Shown: positions 28,401 through 34,174 of the stretch, piece by piece
Layout: each line of letters starts with the position of its first letter
Position numbering within the stretch: the first letter of the stretch is position 1
Source: Phoronis australis
Taxonomy: Eukaryota; Phoronida; Phoronidae
DNA: 64,000 bases
Assembly (NCBI GenBank): GCA_002633005.1
Contig: NMRA01000347.1
Span: 43,031 to 107,030 of the forward strand
Reading direction: 5' to 3'
Translations under genes and position numbers: made by a program
The notes under the pieces: generated by a model
Seen by the model: only the letters and a program-made list of their open reading frames with translations
What the model was told of the DNA's origin: nothing
Database searches by the model: none

Positions 28401-31259
28401 GAGAACAAAACCTTGCGCACACTGTTGTCACGTCTTCAATTTGTTTTCATCGAAAATCTCGTGCAAATATTTCGCTAAATCGCCGTTCTTAATTACCACA
28501 CAACACAATAACTCAGGGCTTGGAATTTTCCGCGGAAACGCGGATTTCCGCTTTTTTCAAATGTTCTGTCCACGCATTTTATTATATTTCCGCGTAAAAA
28601 AAATCGGATTTGATGTAAAATATCCTTGGCAAATTCCTTTCTTACCGCGGCGTTGCAGACGACGTTCACCTCGAAAAGCGGAAGTTTCTCTTTATGTTTC
28701 GGATGAACGTAAATTGTTAACATTGGCGGGGCATCTGGGATAGCGTGGTGGGATTTTCAATGGCGTCTCGTGTTGTTGTAAACCGCGGCGACAAATACTG
28801 CGGCTCTGCAGCCAAAAATGTGTGGGTTGGGAGTGGACGGACGAGCTAAAAGGGCGCAGATGCATGCTACTGATGGTGGTAACGTTTTTTTTTATAGTCC
28901 TCCCGATTTTTGTTGGGGGGAAGGACAGGTTGACATCGACCATTTCAAGGCTGGGTAGCGCGCATGATTTGGGCCATAAAAGTTTCCGCATTTTTTGTCA
29001 GTGGTCATTCCAAGCCCTGATAACTTAAACAGTCAAATTGTAGGCAGCTTCAGAGGGATTTCTGGCTGTTTTTGAAATCTGCTTAATGTCGTCTCATATC
29101 GTATTTGTGTGATCATATTTGCCAGTTGTCTCTAAACGTACATATGGACGAGGAACAGCTCAGCGCATCGTTAACTGAAGAACGTAAAGAAATAAGTCAA
29201 ATGGTGCGCTGTCGCATGTCCACACTCGGCCTGTCTGCAGATGACTATGGTGAGCTCTGTTCTCTGTTGTCCACTAGGTGTCTTTCCGCCAGAGAACATA
29301 GTACCTTGGGTGATTGAGGTTCTTAGATCACTAGAATTTTAACATGACGCTTTTACAATGTGAGCCATCTTTTTGTTATCAGCTAACAAAAATGACTGCA
29401 GATACAATTCTTCCTCTGTTAATTAATTAATTATTATATGTCTTTCTTAAATTTTGAAGTAAGTCATCAGTTCAAGAACATTGCACAACAGAACATCTGT
29501 TGAATATTCTTCCAGTCAAACTCTGATGGCCTGTTATTGTAGTTACATTAAAGTCTATGTTGAAGACACATTCTCTGGTTGATTTACTAGTGAATGAAAC
29601 ATGCTCTGCGCACAAGTGTTGTGACTTATGTACTACAAAATAATATGTTATAAAATAATAGCGGTTATTGTTATTTCAGATGATGTCAGTGGTAAACGAA
29701 ACACAATTTCCTATGTGATCATCAATCCAAGCTACGATCTCAAATTGGAAGAAGGTGATATCGTGTAAGTTCATTGGTGCCATACACTGCAGCACCATCT
29801 GTTGGAGCTGTATCACCTCTACTGTAGCACCATCTGTTGGTGCTGTATCACCTCTACTGCAGCACCATCTGTTGGTGCTGTGTCACCTCTACTGCAGCAC
29901 CATCTGTTGGTGCTGTATCACCTCTACATGCTGCTAGATCATGACTAATATTCTGCCTCTAAAATATTTATGCACGTGCTTAAAATGTTACTTGTTTGTA
30001 CAGTACTGTTTGTGAATATTGTATCGAATGGGCGACGTTCATATGTATAGAGGTCAACTGGGTGACAGGGCCAGAGACAACTGATGTGTGATCTGCAGTT
30101 CCCCTGGCATTCGGGAGTCGCCTCTTGCCTTGCTAGATGCCTCATTGGTGCCTGCTTATTAAGTTTGAAGCAGGAGTCTTGTTTTATGAAAGTGACCGAA
30201 ACCTTATAACAGAAATTTGGTCTTACGCTCAGACTCTACATTTGTAGAATAAATGTTTAGACAAGTAATTATGAGCGCATCACAGGCTAGAAATGATTGA
30301 TAGAAATTATCTCATCAACTGGCAGTTATGTTACTGTTTGAGACCTTGCACATTTGTCCAAGTTAGATTTATTTACTGTTAAAAATAGTTATGTGGAACA
30401 TAAGACCAAATTTCTGCCATAAGTCTCAAGTCCCAAAACAGGCCTCAGGTATGTAGCTTTACTGTTGTTAATATCAGTCCTCAGGTACATTGTATGTAGC
30501 TTTACTGTTGTTACTATCAGTCCTCAGGTACATTGTATGTAGTTTTACTGTTGTTACTATCAGTCCTCAGGTACATTGTATGTAGTTTTACTGTTGTTAC
30601 TATCAGTCCTCAGGTACATTGTATGTAGTTTTACTGTTGTTACTATCAGTCCTCAGGTACATTGTATGTAGCTTTACTGTTGTTACTATCAGTCCTTTTC
30701 TATTGCAGATATCTCATCTCTCCAAGTTCCTTGTCCCCCGTGCCTTCACCAATGGTTGACAAGAGGAGAGCCCTGCAAGAGGACATTAGAGAGGACCCTG
30801 CAGGTGCCAACCCAGACGACCAGGAGGGGGCAGCTCAGCCTGGGTTCAGCACTCAGGTAGTTAGTCTGATGCCCTGACCCGATGCTGGCATAGCAAAGTC
30901 AATGCAAAATTGGGTTTTGCAATATTTTCTCACTGATTTTTCCCTTTATGATGGGTGCGACCAATTTGGATTGGTGTCCTGCGATAAAGAAGAACTACAA
31001 GTTAACTTGTCAGTTTTTTCTGAAGCAACGGCTTAATAAGTTGAGGCTTAAACTTTTAATTACAAAAAGTCAGACTGTAATTTGCTTCAGTTTTTCTTTT
31101 AAAGTATCCAGCAATAATGGTTGAATTTTGAGATTAAAGTTCATCAGTTTATCATGACTGTTATTTCAGGTGTCTCAAACAGATGGTGTCACTTGTGTGC
31201 AGCTGGAAGTGCCAGTGTTATCGTCCGCAGTAACGGGAGTTAGCGGGACGATTGTGTGA
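4371..31259 (+). CDS. KCNT: Sodium-activated potassium channel, KCNT (Slo2/Slack/Slick) family; 25 exons, 5' end outside window
   Basis: Pore-forming subunit of a tetrameric plasma-membrane K+ channel gated by cytoplasmic Na+ in mammals. Coding joins: 4371-4463, 6651-6759, 7856-7930, 9469-9552, 10115-10209, 13879-14062, 15333-15497, 16131-16267, 16793-16965, 17621-17729, 18842-18991, 19491-19762, 20186-20302, 21000-21174, 21616-21721, 23031-23203, 23958-24029, 24558-24692, 25883-26096, 26525-26608, 27537-27668, 29126-29249, 29680-29764, 30709-30856, 31170-31259. All are GT-AG and phase-consistent, giving 1,099 residues plus stop. Seen in order: S1-S2 loop with two N-glycosylation sequons, S2-S6, pore TVGYGD, RCK1, a linker with RPSIAP, RCK2, and a C-terminus ending TIV. 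Human KCNT1 is about 1,230 aa and KCNT2 about 1,135; about 100 N-terminal residues including S1 are missing and I found no exon for them in 1-4370. The segment between RCK2 and the C-terminal helix is shorter than in KCNT1. Family assignment is very secure; orthology to KCNT1 versus KCNT2 is not decidable. Introns 4464-6650, 6760-7855, 16268-16792, 18992-19490, 19763-20185, 21175-21615, 23204-23957, 24693-25882, 26097-26524, 29250-29679 and 30857-31169 hold nothing I recognise beyond a microsatellite at 6521-6592. Confidence 0.97.
6521..6592. repeat. TAA-rich microsatellite
   Basis: Imperfect (TAA)n/(TGA)n run about 60 bp before the acceptor of the S2 exon. Confidence 0.9.
6651..6759 (+). CDS. 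KCNT: KCNT exon: S2
   Basis: Reads [20 protein letters not shown] then a hydrophobic run to LGYK; residues 32-67 of the visible protein. WVER and the S2 pattern match KCNT1. Acceptor gactttccag, donor gtagac. Confidence 0.95.
7856..7930 (+). CDS. KCNT: KCNT exon: S3
   Basis: 25 codons, [20 protein letters not shown] then PFIVT (residues 68-92). Phase 0 at both ends; donor gtgagt. Confidence 0.95.
8085..8288 (+). mobile_element. Decayed copy of the CAGGGCTTGGAA transposon family
   Basis: Shares internal sequence with 17210-17438 and the reverse of 45063-45304 (cagtttctta...tttttatttgt...ggtcattctaagctctg). Left end lost; no target duplication seen. Confidence 0.6.
8633..8885. repeat. 44-bp minisatellite, about 5 copies
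   Basis: Unit carries CCAGTTATCATATATGACCT then GGCTGTATGCGACTTTACAC; later copies nearly identical, the first two more variable. Intron between S3 and S4 exons. Confidence 0.92.
9017..9299. mobile_element. MITE with 9-bp target duplication (Mutator-like)
   Basis: ATCCACCAT flanks both sides (9008-9016 and 9300-9308). Ends GCCGGGTCGGGTTCAC and GAGTGACCCCCCCGG are imperfect inverted repeats. Related copies at 1728 and 2380. A 9-bp duplication is typical of Mutator-like elements; no coding capacity. Confidence 0.72.
9469..9552 (+). CDS. KCNT: KCNT exon: S4
   Basis: 28 codons (residues 93-120) containing [20 protein letters not shown], nearly identical to mammalian KCNT. As in the family, S4 lacks the regular arginine ladder of voltage sensors. 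Confidence 0.96.
9860..10075. repeat. Scattered repeats of ATACTGACATAT
   Basis: The 12-mer or close variants occur about four times, once inverted (atatgtcagttat), mixed with GTGTAATATATTA-like strings. No fixed spacing. Confidence 0.6.
10115..10209 (+). CDS. KCNT: KCNT exon: S4-S5 linker and S5
   Basis: Starts [20 protein letters not shown], followed by the S5 hydrophobic stretch ending CLCFT (residues 121-151). Ends two bases into a codon; donor gtaggt. Confidence 0.95.
10227..10679. mobile_element. MITE with TAA flanks, possibly PIF/Harbinger-like
   Basis: Left GTCAGTTGTCACCGTG and right CACCGCGGTGTCAGCTG are imperfect inverted termini; TAA at 10224-10226 and 10680-10682. Related sequence (agtccgcacatgttcgtatt) at about 27110-27415. 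Starts only 17 bp after the S5 exon donor. Confidence 0.55.
12005..13370. mobile_element. Possible 1.36-kb non-autonomous DNA transposon
   Basis: CCGTATTTATCCACCTT near 12006 recurs inverted as AAGGTGGATAAATGCGG near 13350. Interior is more CpG-rich than flanks and has short open frames (12547, 12824) with no recognisable protein. No target duplication found. Explains much of the 3.7-kb intron before the pore exon. Confidence 0.4.
13879..14062 (+). CDS. KCNT: KCNT exon: pore helix, selectivity filter, S6
   Basis: Residues 153-213: [10 protein letters not shown] turret, pore helix, filter TVGYGD (bases 13967-13984), [10 protein letters not shown], then S6 to LPSQ. TVGYGD is the K+ selectivity signature. 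Donor gtaagg. Confidence 0.98.
14714..15211. mobile_element. 498-bp DNA transposon, 6-bp target duplication CTAAAC
   Basis: Ends CAGGGCTTGGAAT and ATTCCAAGCCATG; CTAAAC at 14708-14713 and 15212-15217. Interior has CCGCGGAAACGCGG and CGCGGCGTTGCAGACGACG, shared with 28514-29019. No transposase frame. Confidence 0.85.
15333..15497 (+). CDS. KCNT: KCNT exon: post-S6 linker and start of RCK1
   Basis: 55 codons (214-268). [12 protein letters not shown] is the family's hallmark entry into the first beta strand of RCK1; [14 protein letters not shown] follows. Phase 0 both ends. Confidence 0.97.
15610..15835 (+). mobile_element. tRNA-derived SINE
   Basis: TTGTCTAGTTGGATAAG (A-box-like) and GGATTCGAGTCCCACTGGGA (B-box region), then a tail shared with the copies at 24050 and 54536 (ctagac.c...cagctc.....ttaataaag, closing gactgcctgcaatt). 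Intron after first RCK1 exon. Confidence 0.78.
16131..16267 (+). CDS. KCNT: KCNT exon: RCK1
   Basis: Residues 269-313, [20 protein letters not shown] through [18 protein letters not shown]: the Rossmann-like beta-alpha-beta core of RCK1. Ends within an Arg codon; donor gtgact. Confidence 0.96.
16793..16965 (+). CDS. KCNT: KCNT exon: RCK1
   Basis: Residues 315-371: [41 protein letters not shown]. Strongly conserved RCK1 surface. Donor gtattg. Confidence 0.96.
17210..17438 (+). mobile_element. Short member of the CAGGGCTTGGAA family, left end decayed
   Basis: Right end GGTCATTCCAAGCCCTG intact; interior matches 45063-45304 (reverse). No target duplication recoverable. Confidence 0.65.
17621..17729 (+). 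CDS. KCNT: KCNT exon: RCK1
   Basis: Residues 373-407: [32 protein letters not shown]. Acceptor ctgcttgcag, donor gtaagt; ends two bases into Gln408. Confidence 0.96.
18842..18991 (+). CDS. KCNT: KCNT exon: end of RCK1 core
   Basis: Residues 409-457: [20 protein letters not shown], then [20 protein letters not shown]. Its first 22 or so bases and its acceptor are copied 53 bp upstream (18786-18810), creating a competing acceptor that would shift the frame. Confidence 0.96.
19491..19762 (+). CDS. KCNT: KCNT exon: RCK1 C-lobe
   Basis: 90 whole codons (459-548): [42 protein letters not shown], then a charged linker and VVASMIAGV. The linker after AFI is lineage-variable in the family. Confidence 0.96.
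20186..20302 (+). CDS. KCNT: KCNT exon: RCK1-RCK2 linker
   Basis: Residues 550-587. Begins TLALELQ after a split Gly, aligning with GTVAMDLQ of KCNT1, then a polar disordered stretch rich in Gln, Ser and Glu. Donor gtgagt. Confidence 0.9.
20525..20680 (+). mobile_element. Possible second, decayed tRNA-like SINE
   Basis: Sequence ggtccagatggttcaatgg...cactcgagtctcagat has weak A/B-box resemblance but no tail match to the main SINE family. Confidence 0.3.
20801..20971. repeat. 13-bp minisatellite, about 12-13 copies
   Basis: Unit ACTCTGTTGTGTG with few variants. Ends about 30 bp before the acceptor of a KCNT exon; its open frames on the - strand are an artefact of the repeat. Confidence 0.95.
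21000..21174 (+). CDS. KCNT: KCNT exon: RCK1-RCK2 linker, acidic
   Basis: Residues 589-645. [12 protein letters not shown] matches the conserved RPSIAPV of mammalian KCNT; a strongly acidic run ([10 protein letters not shown]...ESQEE) follows. A 13-bp minisatellite ends about 30 bp before the acceptor. Confidence 0.94.
21616..21721 (+). CDS. KCNT: KCNT exon: entry to RCK2
   Basis: Residues 647-681: [20 protein letters not shown], then PLCCLELSM. Matches the GYPPNSPYIG...CHLL...CCLRL segment of KCNT1. Donor gtgagt. Confidence 0.95.
22152..22415. repeat. 28-bp G-run minisatellite, about 9.5 copies
   Basis: Unit CATGGCTATGGCCTCACCAC then T and a run of 5-8 G. The variable G run makes unit length 27-29. 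Its long open frames on + come from the repeat and are not coding. The rest of intron 21722-23030 shows nothing. Confidence 0.95.
23031..23203 (+). CDS. KCNT: KCNT exon: RCK2, left half of the sodium-site motif
   Basis: Residues 682-738: [20 protein letters not shown], then [15 protein letters not shown] and [10 protein letters not shown]. The loop after LLL is where mammalian Slack has DNKPDH; here the exon ends in ER and the next begins RPEL. Confidence 0.96.
23958..24029 (+). CDS. KCNT: KCNT exon: RCK2, right half of the sodium-site motif
   Basis: Residues 740-762: [23 protein letters not shown]. The position of the sodium-binding His of mammalian Slack is Leu742. Donor gtaatg. Confidence 0.94.
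24050..24290 (+). mobile_element. tRNA-derived SINE
   Basis: A box TGGCCTAGTGT, B box GGTTCGAGTCT, tRNA-like acceptor ctgggccaca, and the same 3' tail ending accagactgcctgcaatta. Begins about 20 bp after an exon donor. Confidence 0.82.
24558..24692 (+). CDS. KCNT: KCNT exon: RCK2
   Basis: Residues 764-807: [38 protein letters not shown]. Aligns with ADNLVVVDKES...EEDYMADAKTIVNVQTMF of KCNT1. Confidence 0.96.
25883..26096 (+). CDS. KCNT: KCNT exon: RCK2 interface
   Basis: 71 whole codons (809-879): [64 protein letters not shown]. One of the most conserved stretches of the family. Confidence 0.97.
26525..26608 (+). CDS. KCNT: KCNT exon: RCK2
   Basis: 28 codons (880-907): [20 protein letters not shown] then VGSGHLAC. 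Phase 0 both ends. Confidence 0.95.
27110..27415. mobile_element. Decayed relative of the 10227-10679 MITE
   Basis: Shares gacagtccgcacatgttcgtattaac-type sequence, ctggagcaac.gat and gtgtcagctgc.tcatgtcaagtg with the copy at 10227. Ends not resolved. Confidence 0.5.
27537..27668 (+). CDS. KCNT: KCNT exon: RCK2 end
   Basis: 44 codons (908-951): [30 protein letters not shown], then a short tail. KCNT1 carries a long extra insert after the matching IGIYRT; here the next exon follows after 10 residues. Confidence 0.96.
28514..29019. mobile_element. 506-bp DNA transposon, 6-bp target duplication ATAACT
   Basis: Perfect 13-bp inverted ends CAGGGCTTGGAAT / ATTCCAAGCCCTG; ATAACT at 28508-28513 and 29020-29025. 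Close sister of 14714-15211 throughout. Lies just upstream of the C-terminal-helix exon; the rest of intron 27669-29125 shows nothing except a repeated TCGATAACGTTA near 27885-27935. Confidence 0.88.
29126..29249 (+). CDS. KCNT: KCNT exon: C-terminal helix
   Basis: Residues 952-992: acidic start, then [20 protein letters not shown], equivalent to RQELSELVKNRMKHLGLP in KCNT1. Joins the previous exon in phase 0. Confidence 0.9.
29680..29764 (+). CDS. KCNT: KCNT exon: C-terminal segment
   Basis: Residues 994-1020: [20 protein letters not shown] then EEGDI, matching [20 protein letters not shown] of KCNT1. Ends GT of a split Val; a 35-bp minisatellite starts about 20 bp after the donor. Confidence 0.94.
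29785..29931. repeat. 35-bp minisatellite, 4 copies
   Basis: Unit CTGCAGCACCATCTGTTGGT followed by GCTGTATCACCTCTA. A degenerate single unit (tgtagcaccccctgttgg) occurs at about 24812 and again near 24870. Confidence 0.93.
30448..30693. repeat. 43-bp minisatellite, about 6 copies
   Basis: Unit CTCAGGTACATTGTATGTAG then TTTTACTGTTGTTACTATCAGTC. The array runs to within 20 bp of a KCNT acceptor, so each unit's ...ctcag could act as a decoy acceptor. Confidence 0.95.
30709..30856 (+). CDS. KCNT: KCNT exon: C-terminal tail
   Basis: Residues 1022-1070. Begins [12 protein letters not shown] (KCNT1: VYLIRSDPLA), then a charged disordered stretch. A 43-bp minisatellite occupies the intron up to about 20 bp before the acceptor. 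Confidence 0.9.
31170..31259 (+). CDS. KCNT: KCNT last exon, stop TGA
   Basis: 29 codons (1071-1099) ending VTGVSGTIV then TGA at 31257-31259. The final T-I-V fits a class I PDZ ligand, as does the T-Q-L end of KCNT1. Acceptor ttatttcag. Confidence 0.85.
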   Translation: MSQTDGVTCVQLEVPVLSSAVTGVSGTIV

Positions 31260-32001
31260 CAACGTTTTACAAACATCCACAGTGACTGGAGGTTTTGAGA
31301 CTATAGTCCAATCAAGTTTCACAACGTCACCAGTGACTCAGGAGGTTTTGAGATTATAGCCTGACAAATGTTTACAAACATCCACAGTGACTGGAGGTTT
31401 TGTGACAGGTTCTTGGTGTAACATAATTAACTTGAAAACTGCTCAAAAGAAAGACTGGCTCTTCAACAACTATTGGCTGGTTATGTCGCATTTTGCTTGA
31501 TGAGCAAATGTTAGCAAATCACAAACACATGCCGAGGAAAATTATGAGAAGCAAACTATTGATTGAGATTTGAAGTGGACCAGATGTAACTTATGACAGG
31601 TTTGAATTAAGGTAAAAATCATTGATCAAAAATTTTATGTGCACACATATACATAATTAGGGTGCATTAATTAGAAAGGTGTGATATTTCAAAAAGATAT
31701 GACTTCACATACTGTGAACAACTATGCTATCGCTCAATCAACATGGTGAAACATGGTATCACAAACAAAGTTTAGACTGTGATTAATTAGCCCTTTGTCC
31801 TTAGGGTCATCAAACTCATAAGTGGGATGATGTCAGAGGGCCCTACTTGTCATTTCACTTAATTCTCAATGAATAACCTTGCTTGTTCAGTGCACTGGTT
31901 TTGAAAATTCAAAGATGGTTAGTTATTTCTTAAATTTGAAGGCAGTCGCGATGGTCTGTTGCTTTCATTGCTTAAAACTTGTAAGTTTGGCAGACACATA
32001 C

Positions 32002-32121
32002 TAGTGGCGGATTTAGACAAGGCCATACCACCCNNNNNNNNNNNNNNNNNNNNNNNNNNNNNNNNNNNNNNNNNNNNNNNNNNCCCCCCCCCCCCAATTC
32101 AAAATCCTGGATCTGCCCCTG
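32002..32121. mobile_element. Short non-autonomous DNA transposon, 5-bp target duplication (gap inside)
   Basis: Left end TAGTGGCGGATTTAG and right end ATCCTGGATCTGCCCCTG form imperfect inverted repeats (reverse complement of the right end: CAGGGGCAGATCCAGGAT). CATAC flanks both sides (31997-32001, 32122-32126). Same family as the element at 38177-38333. Internal sequence is lost in the N gap. Confidence 0.7.
32034..32083. other. Assembly gap, 50 N
   Basis: Exactly 50 N followed by 12 C, inside a short inverted-repeat element. The round size suggests a gap of unknown length. Confidence 0.97.
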
Positions 32122-33024
32122 CATACAGTTATATAGCTTAATGAAAAGTCATTGTTGGTTGCCTGGTGCCACTATTTCTTTGGTACAGCAGATGAACTAC
32201 ACAGGGCTGTCTTACACCATGTCATCATCATGGTTACAAATGTTCATGTCAAACGGTACAGCATGCTTTGCATGGTATGAACCCTCCTGAAATTGGAGAT
32301 TACGTTTCTCAATTGTGAAAATTATGTATTTTTCATGGCTGTTTTAGTAGTCTGACAGGCCGGGCAGTGCTGAGTGTTGGAAATGTTTTAATTTTGTGAT
32401 GGTTTCAAGAATCTAAATCTTGCTTTCAATGCTTATATTAAGCTGTGGTAGGAATGGAACTCATGAGTGTTATTTTTGGGGGATGAATTGGTCATGATTT
32501 TTGACTTGCCATTGTTGCACTGGATACTTTTAACGGTTCTTGTTTTTAAAACCTGTTATTACAAAAGAGTTCCTGAATTTTAATATTTTCAATTGAGCAT
32601 AGCCAACCTGCTCTTACTGTGACCAGCACTTATCATAGTGGAACATTTTTATACCTTGTAGTGGAATTTGTTTTGACTTATGGACTTTTCCTGTCAGATT
32701 CCATGGAGAGTCTGACTTTCTAAGAAGACTTGCAGACTGAAATGTTAATCTGGTCACTTTGGCTATTTTGATATGATTTTGTATTTTTTCAATGATAAAA
32801 ACTTTGATTTTTGTGTTACTTCCTTGCCATTTACTATAAGTGATTGAAATTTATGGTCTGTGGAAATGTTTGTTATTACTTATTGTCTAATTGTGATATT
32901 TACGGTGACGTAGTTACATTTTGAAATGTTGATTGAAGTGTATTTTTGTTGTGAAACAATTGATTAAATTGAATTTTCTGAACACAAAGTTTCCGTTTTC
33001 ACTTTTCATTGCTCCTCTCCACAG

Positions 33025-33148
33025 ACATGGACTTTGCCTGCATACCTACAGGTATATTGAGGAGCTTAGTGGGAACCAGGCTTCACGAATTCATGAAGAT
33101 ATATATTTGGATGATATGTTTCTTGAGACTGAATTGAAAATAAGCTAA
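33025..33148 (+). CDS. Possible alternative last exon of the KCNT gene
   Basis: A strong acceptor (gctcctctccacag) is followed by one spare base and 40 open codons: HGLCLHTYRYIEELSGNQAS, then IHEDIYLDDMFLETELKIS and TAA at 33146-33148. The phase fits a splice from the exon ending at 29764 (GT|A, Val), skipping the last two exons. The acidic composition looks coding. No homology recognised; it could also be untranslated. Confidence 0.25.
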
Positions 33149-33547
33149 AGATAGTTTTGGATCATTTCACTGGCGTTTCCGAATCATACTGACCGCATGG
33201 TAATGCAGAAGTAAGGAATTTAGCTGCGTCATAAGTACACACCGGCCTGATTTTGTGTCAGACCCTCAGTGGCATAAGGCACAGCAGAGTTTTGGTCATT
33301 TTGTTTTTTTTTTTTTGCTGTGAACTGCGATACGCTTTGGCGGATATTTGCTCTTTCGCGTCACTTACTGGCATGTGGCGTTGTTACGAGCGCGCCGTCC
33401 TTCCTCCATCTCCCTATAAGGTCAACCATAACCCATGCCTCTTTTTAAGCGGACGCTACCCTTAAGTGTTGCCAGGAGCTGCGTCCTTCCACCCCTTGCT
33501 GCGGATTGGCGCATTAAAAGTGTTTACTGAGTTTGTATTGCTTTGTG

Positions 33548-33646
33548 TATAAAACTCAACCTGTGTCTGAGCGTCCTCTGGTACTCTGTGCGTTGATCCC
33601 TCACTGAGGCGAGATATTCAGTTAGTGCACGGGAACTCAGTTTCCG
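33548..33646 (+). promoter_or_regulatory. TATA-box promoter with non-coding first exon, or solo LTR
   Basis: ATTGG (inverted CCAAT) near 33505, TATAAAA at 33548-33554, then a GC-richer stretch ending in a strong donor, TTTCCG|GTAAGT, at 33646/33647. No open frame links to it. The block is preceded by TGTTACGAGCGCG (about 33373) and followed by GGTAACCC (about 33660), loosely like inverted LTR ends; no clear target duplication or primer-binding site was seen. Confidence 0.35.
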
Positions 33647-33930
33647 GTAAGTAGGGAACGGTAACCCACAAAAGAATGCGGGTGGCGAAAACTGCTCCCT
33701 CGCCTTTTCTATGAATCACGGAAAACCCGTACATGTTCTTCTAAGTGCATGATCGTGTGTTTTCCTTCGGCAAACATGACTAGAGGAAACTATGTACATG
33801 TAAATTGGTTTTATTAAAAAAATTCTATACTTCATGAACAATCGTGTAAAAGAGCGTCCATCAGATTTTTTTGCGACGGTAGTTGTCCTCAACTGGAAAC
33901 CTTGCTTCTGGTCTAGTCTGTTTCGCAAAT

Positions 33931-34174
33931 TTATTTCAAGCACGTCCAGAGAATTTGCGCCACCATTGACAAGCAGGTGAGACTTCCAAGTAGAAAACTC
34001 AGTCCGCGTGGTTTATGCACGCGCAGGATGACGTAGGCGATAGTGTGAATGAATCTTGCAGCCGTGTACAACCGGAAGTGCCAAAAGGCGACGTCCCGCG
34101 CAGGGTTTGTGAGGCAGTACATGAAGGCAAGTAGAATGAACACTGGAATGCTTTCGAGGTCATTTTGGTGTGCC
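33931..34174 (-). CDS. MGST1: MGST1-like exon 3 and stop
   Basis: AHQNDLESIPVFILLAFMYC, NPARDVAFWHFRLYTAARFI, HTIAYVI, ending LSMVAQILWTCLK and TAA (33931-33933). Matches helices 2-4 of MGST1. Confidence 0.95.

Larger units (their letters stand above)
31260..33024 (+). other. KCNT 3' untranslated region and flank
   Basis: AT-rich sequence after the stop codon. The string agtgactggaggttttg recurs at about 31280 and 31386, with a variant near 31333. I found no AATAAA here, so the cleavage site is unplaced. It contains a small transposon with a 50-base assembly gap (32002-32121). Confidence 0.5.
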
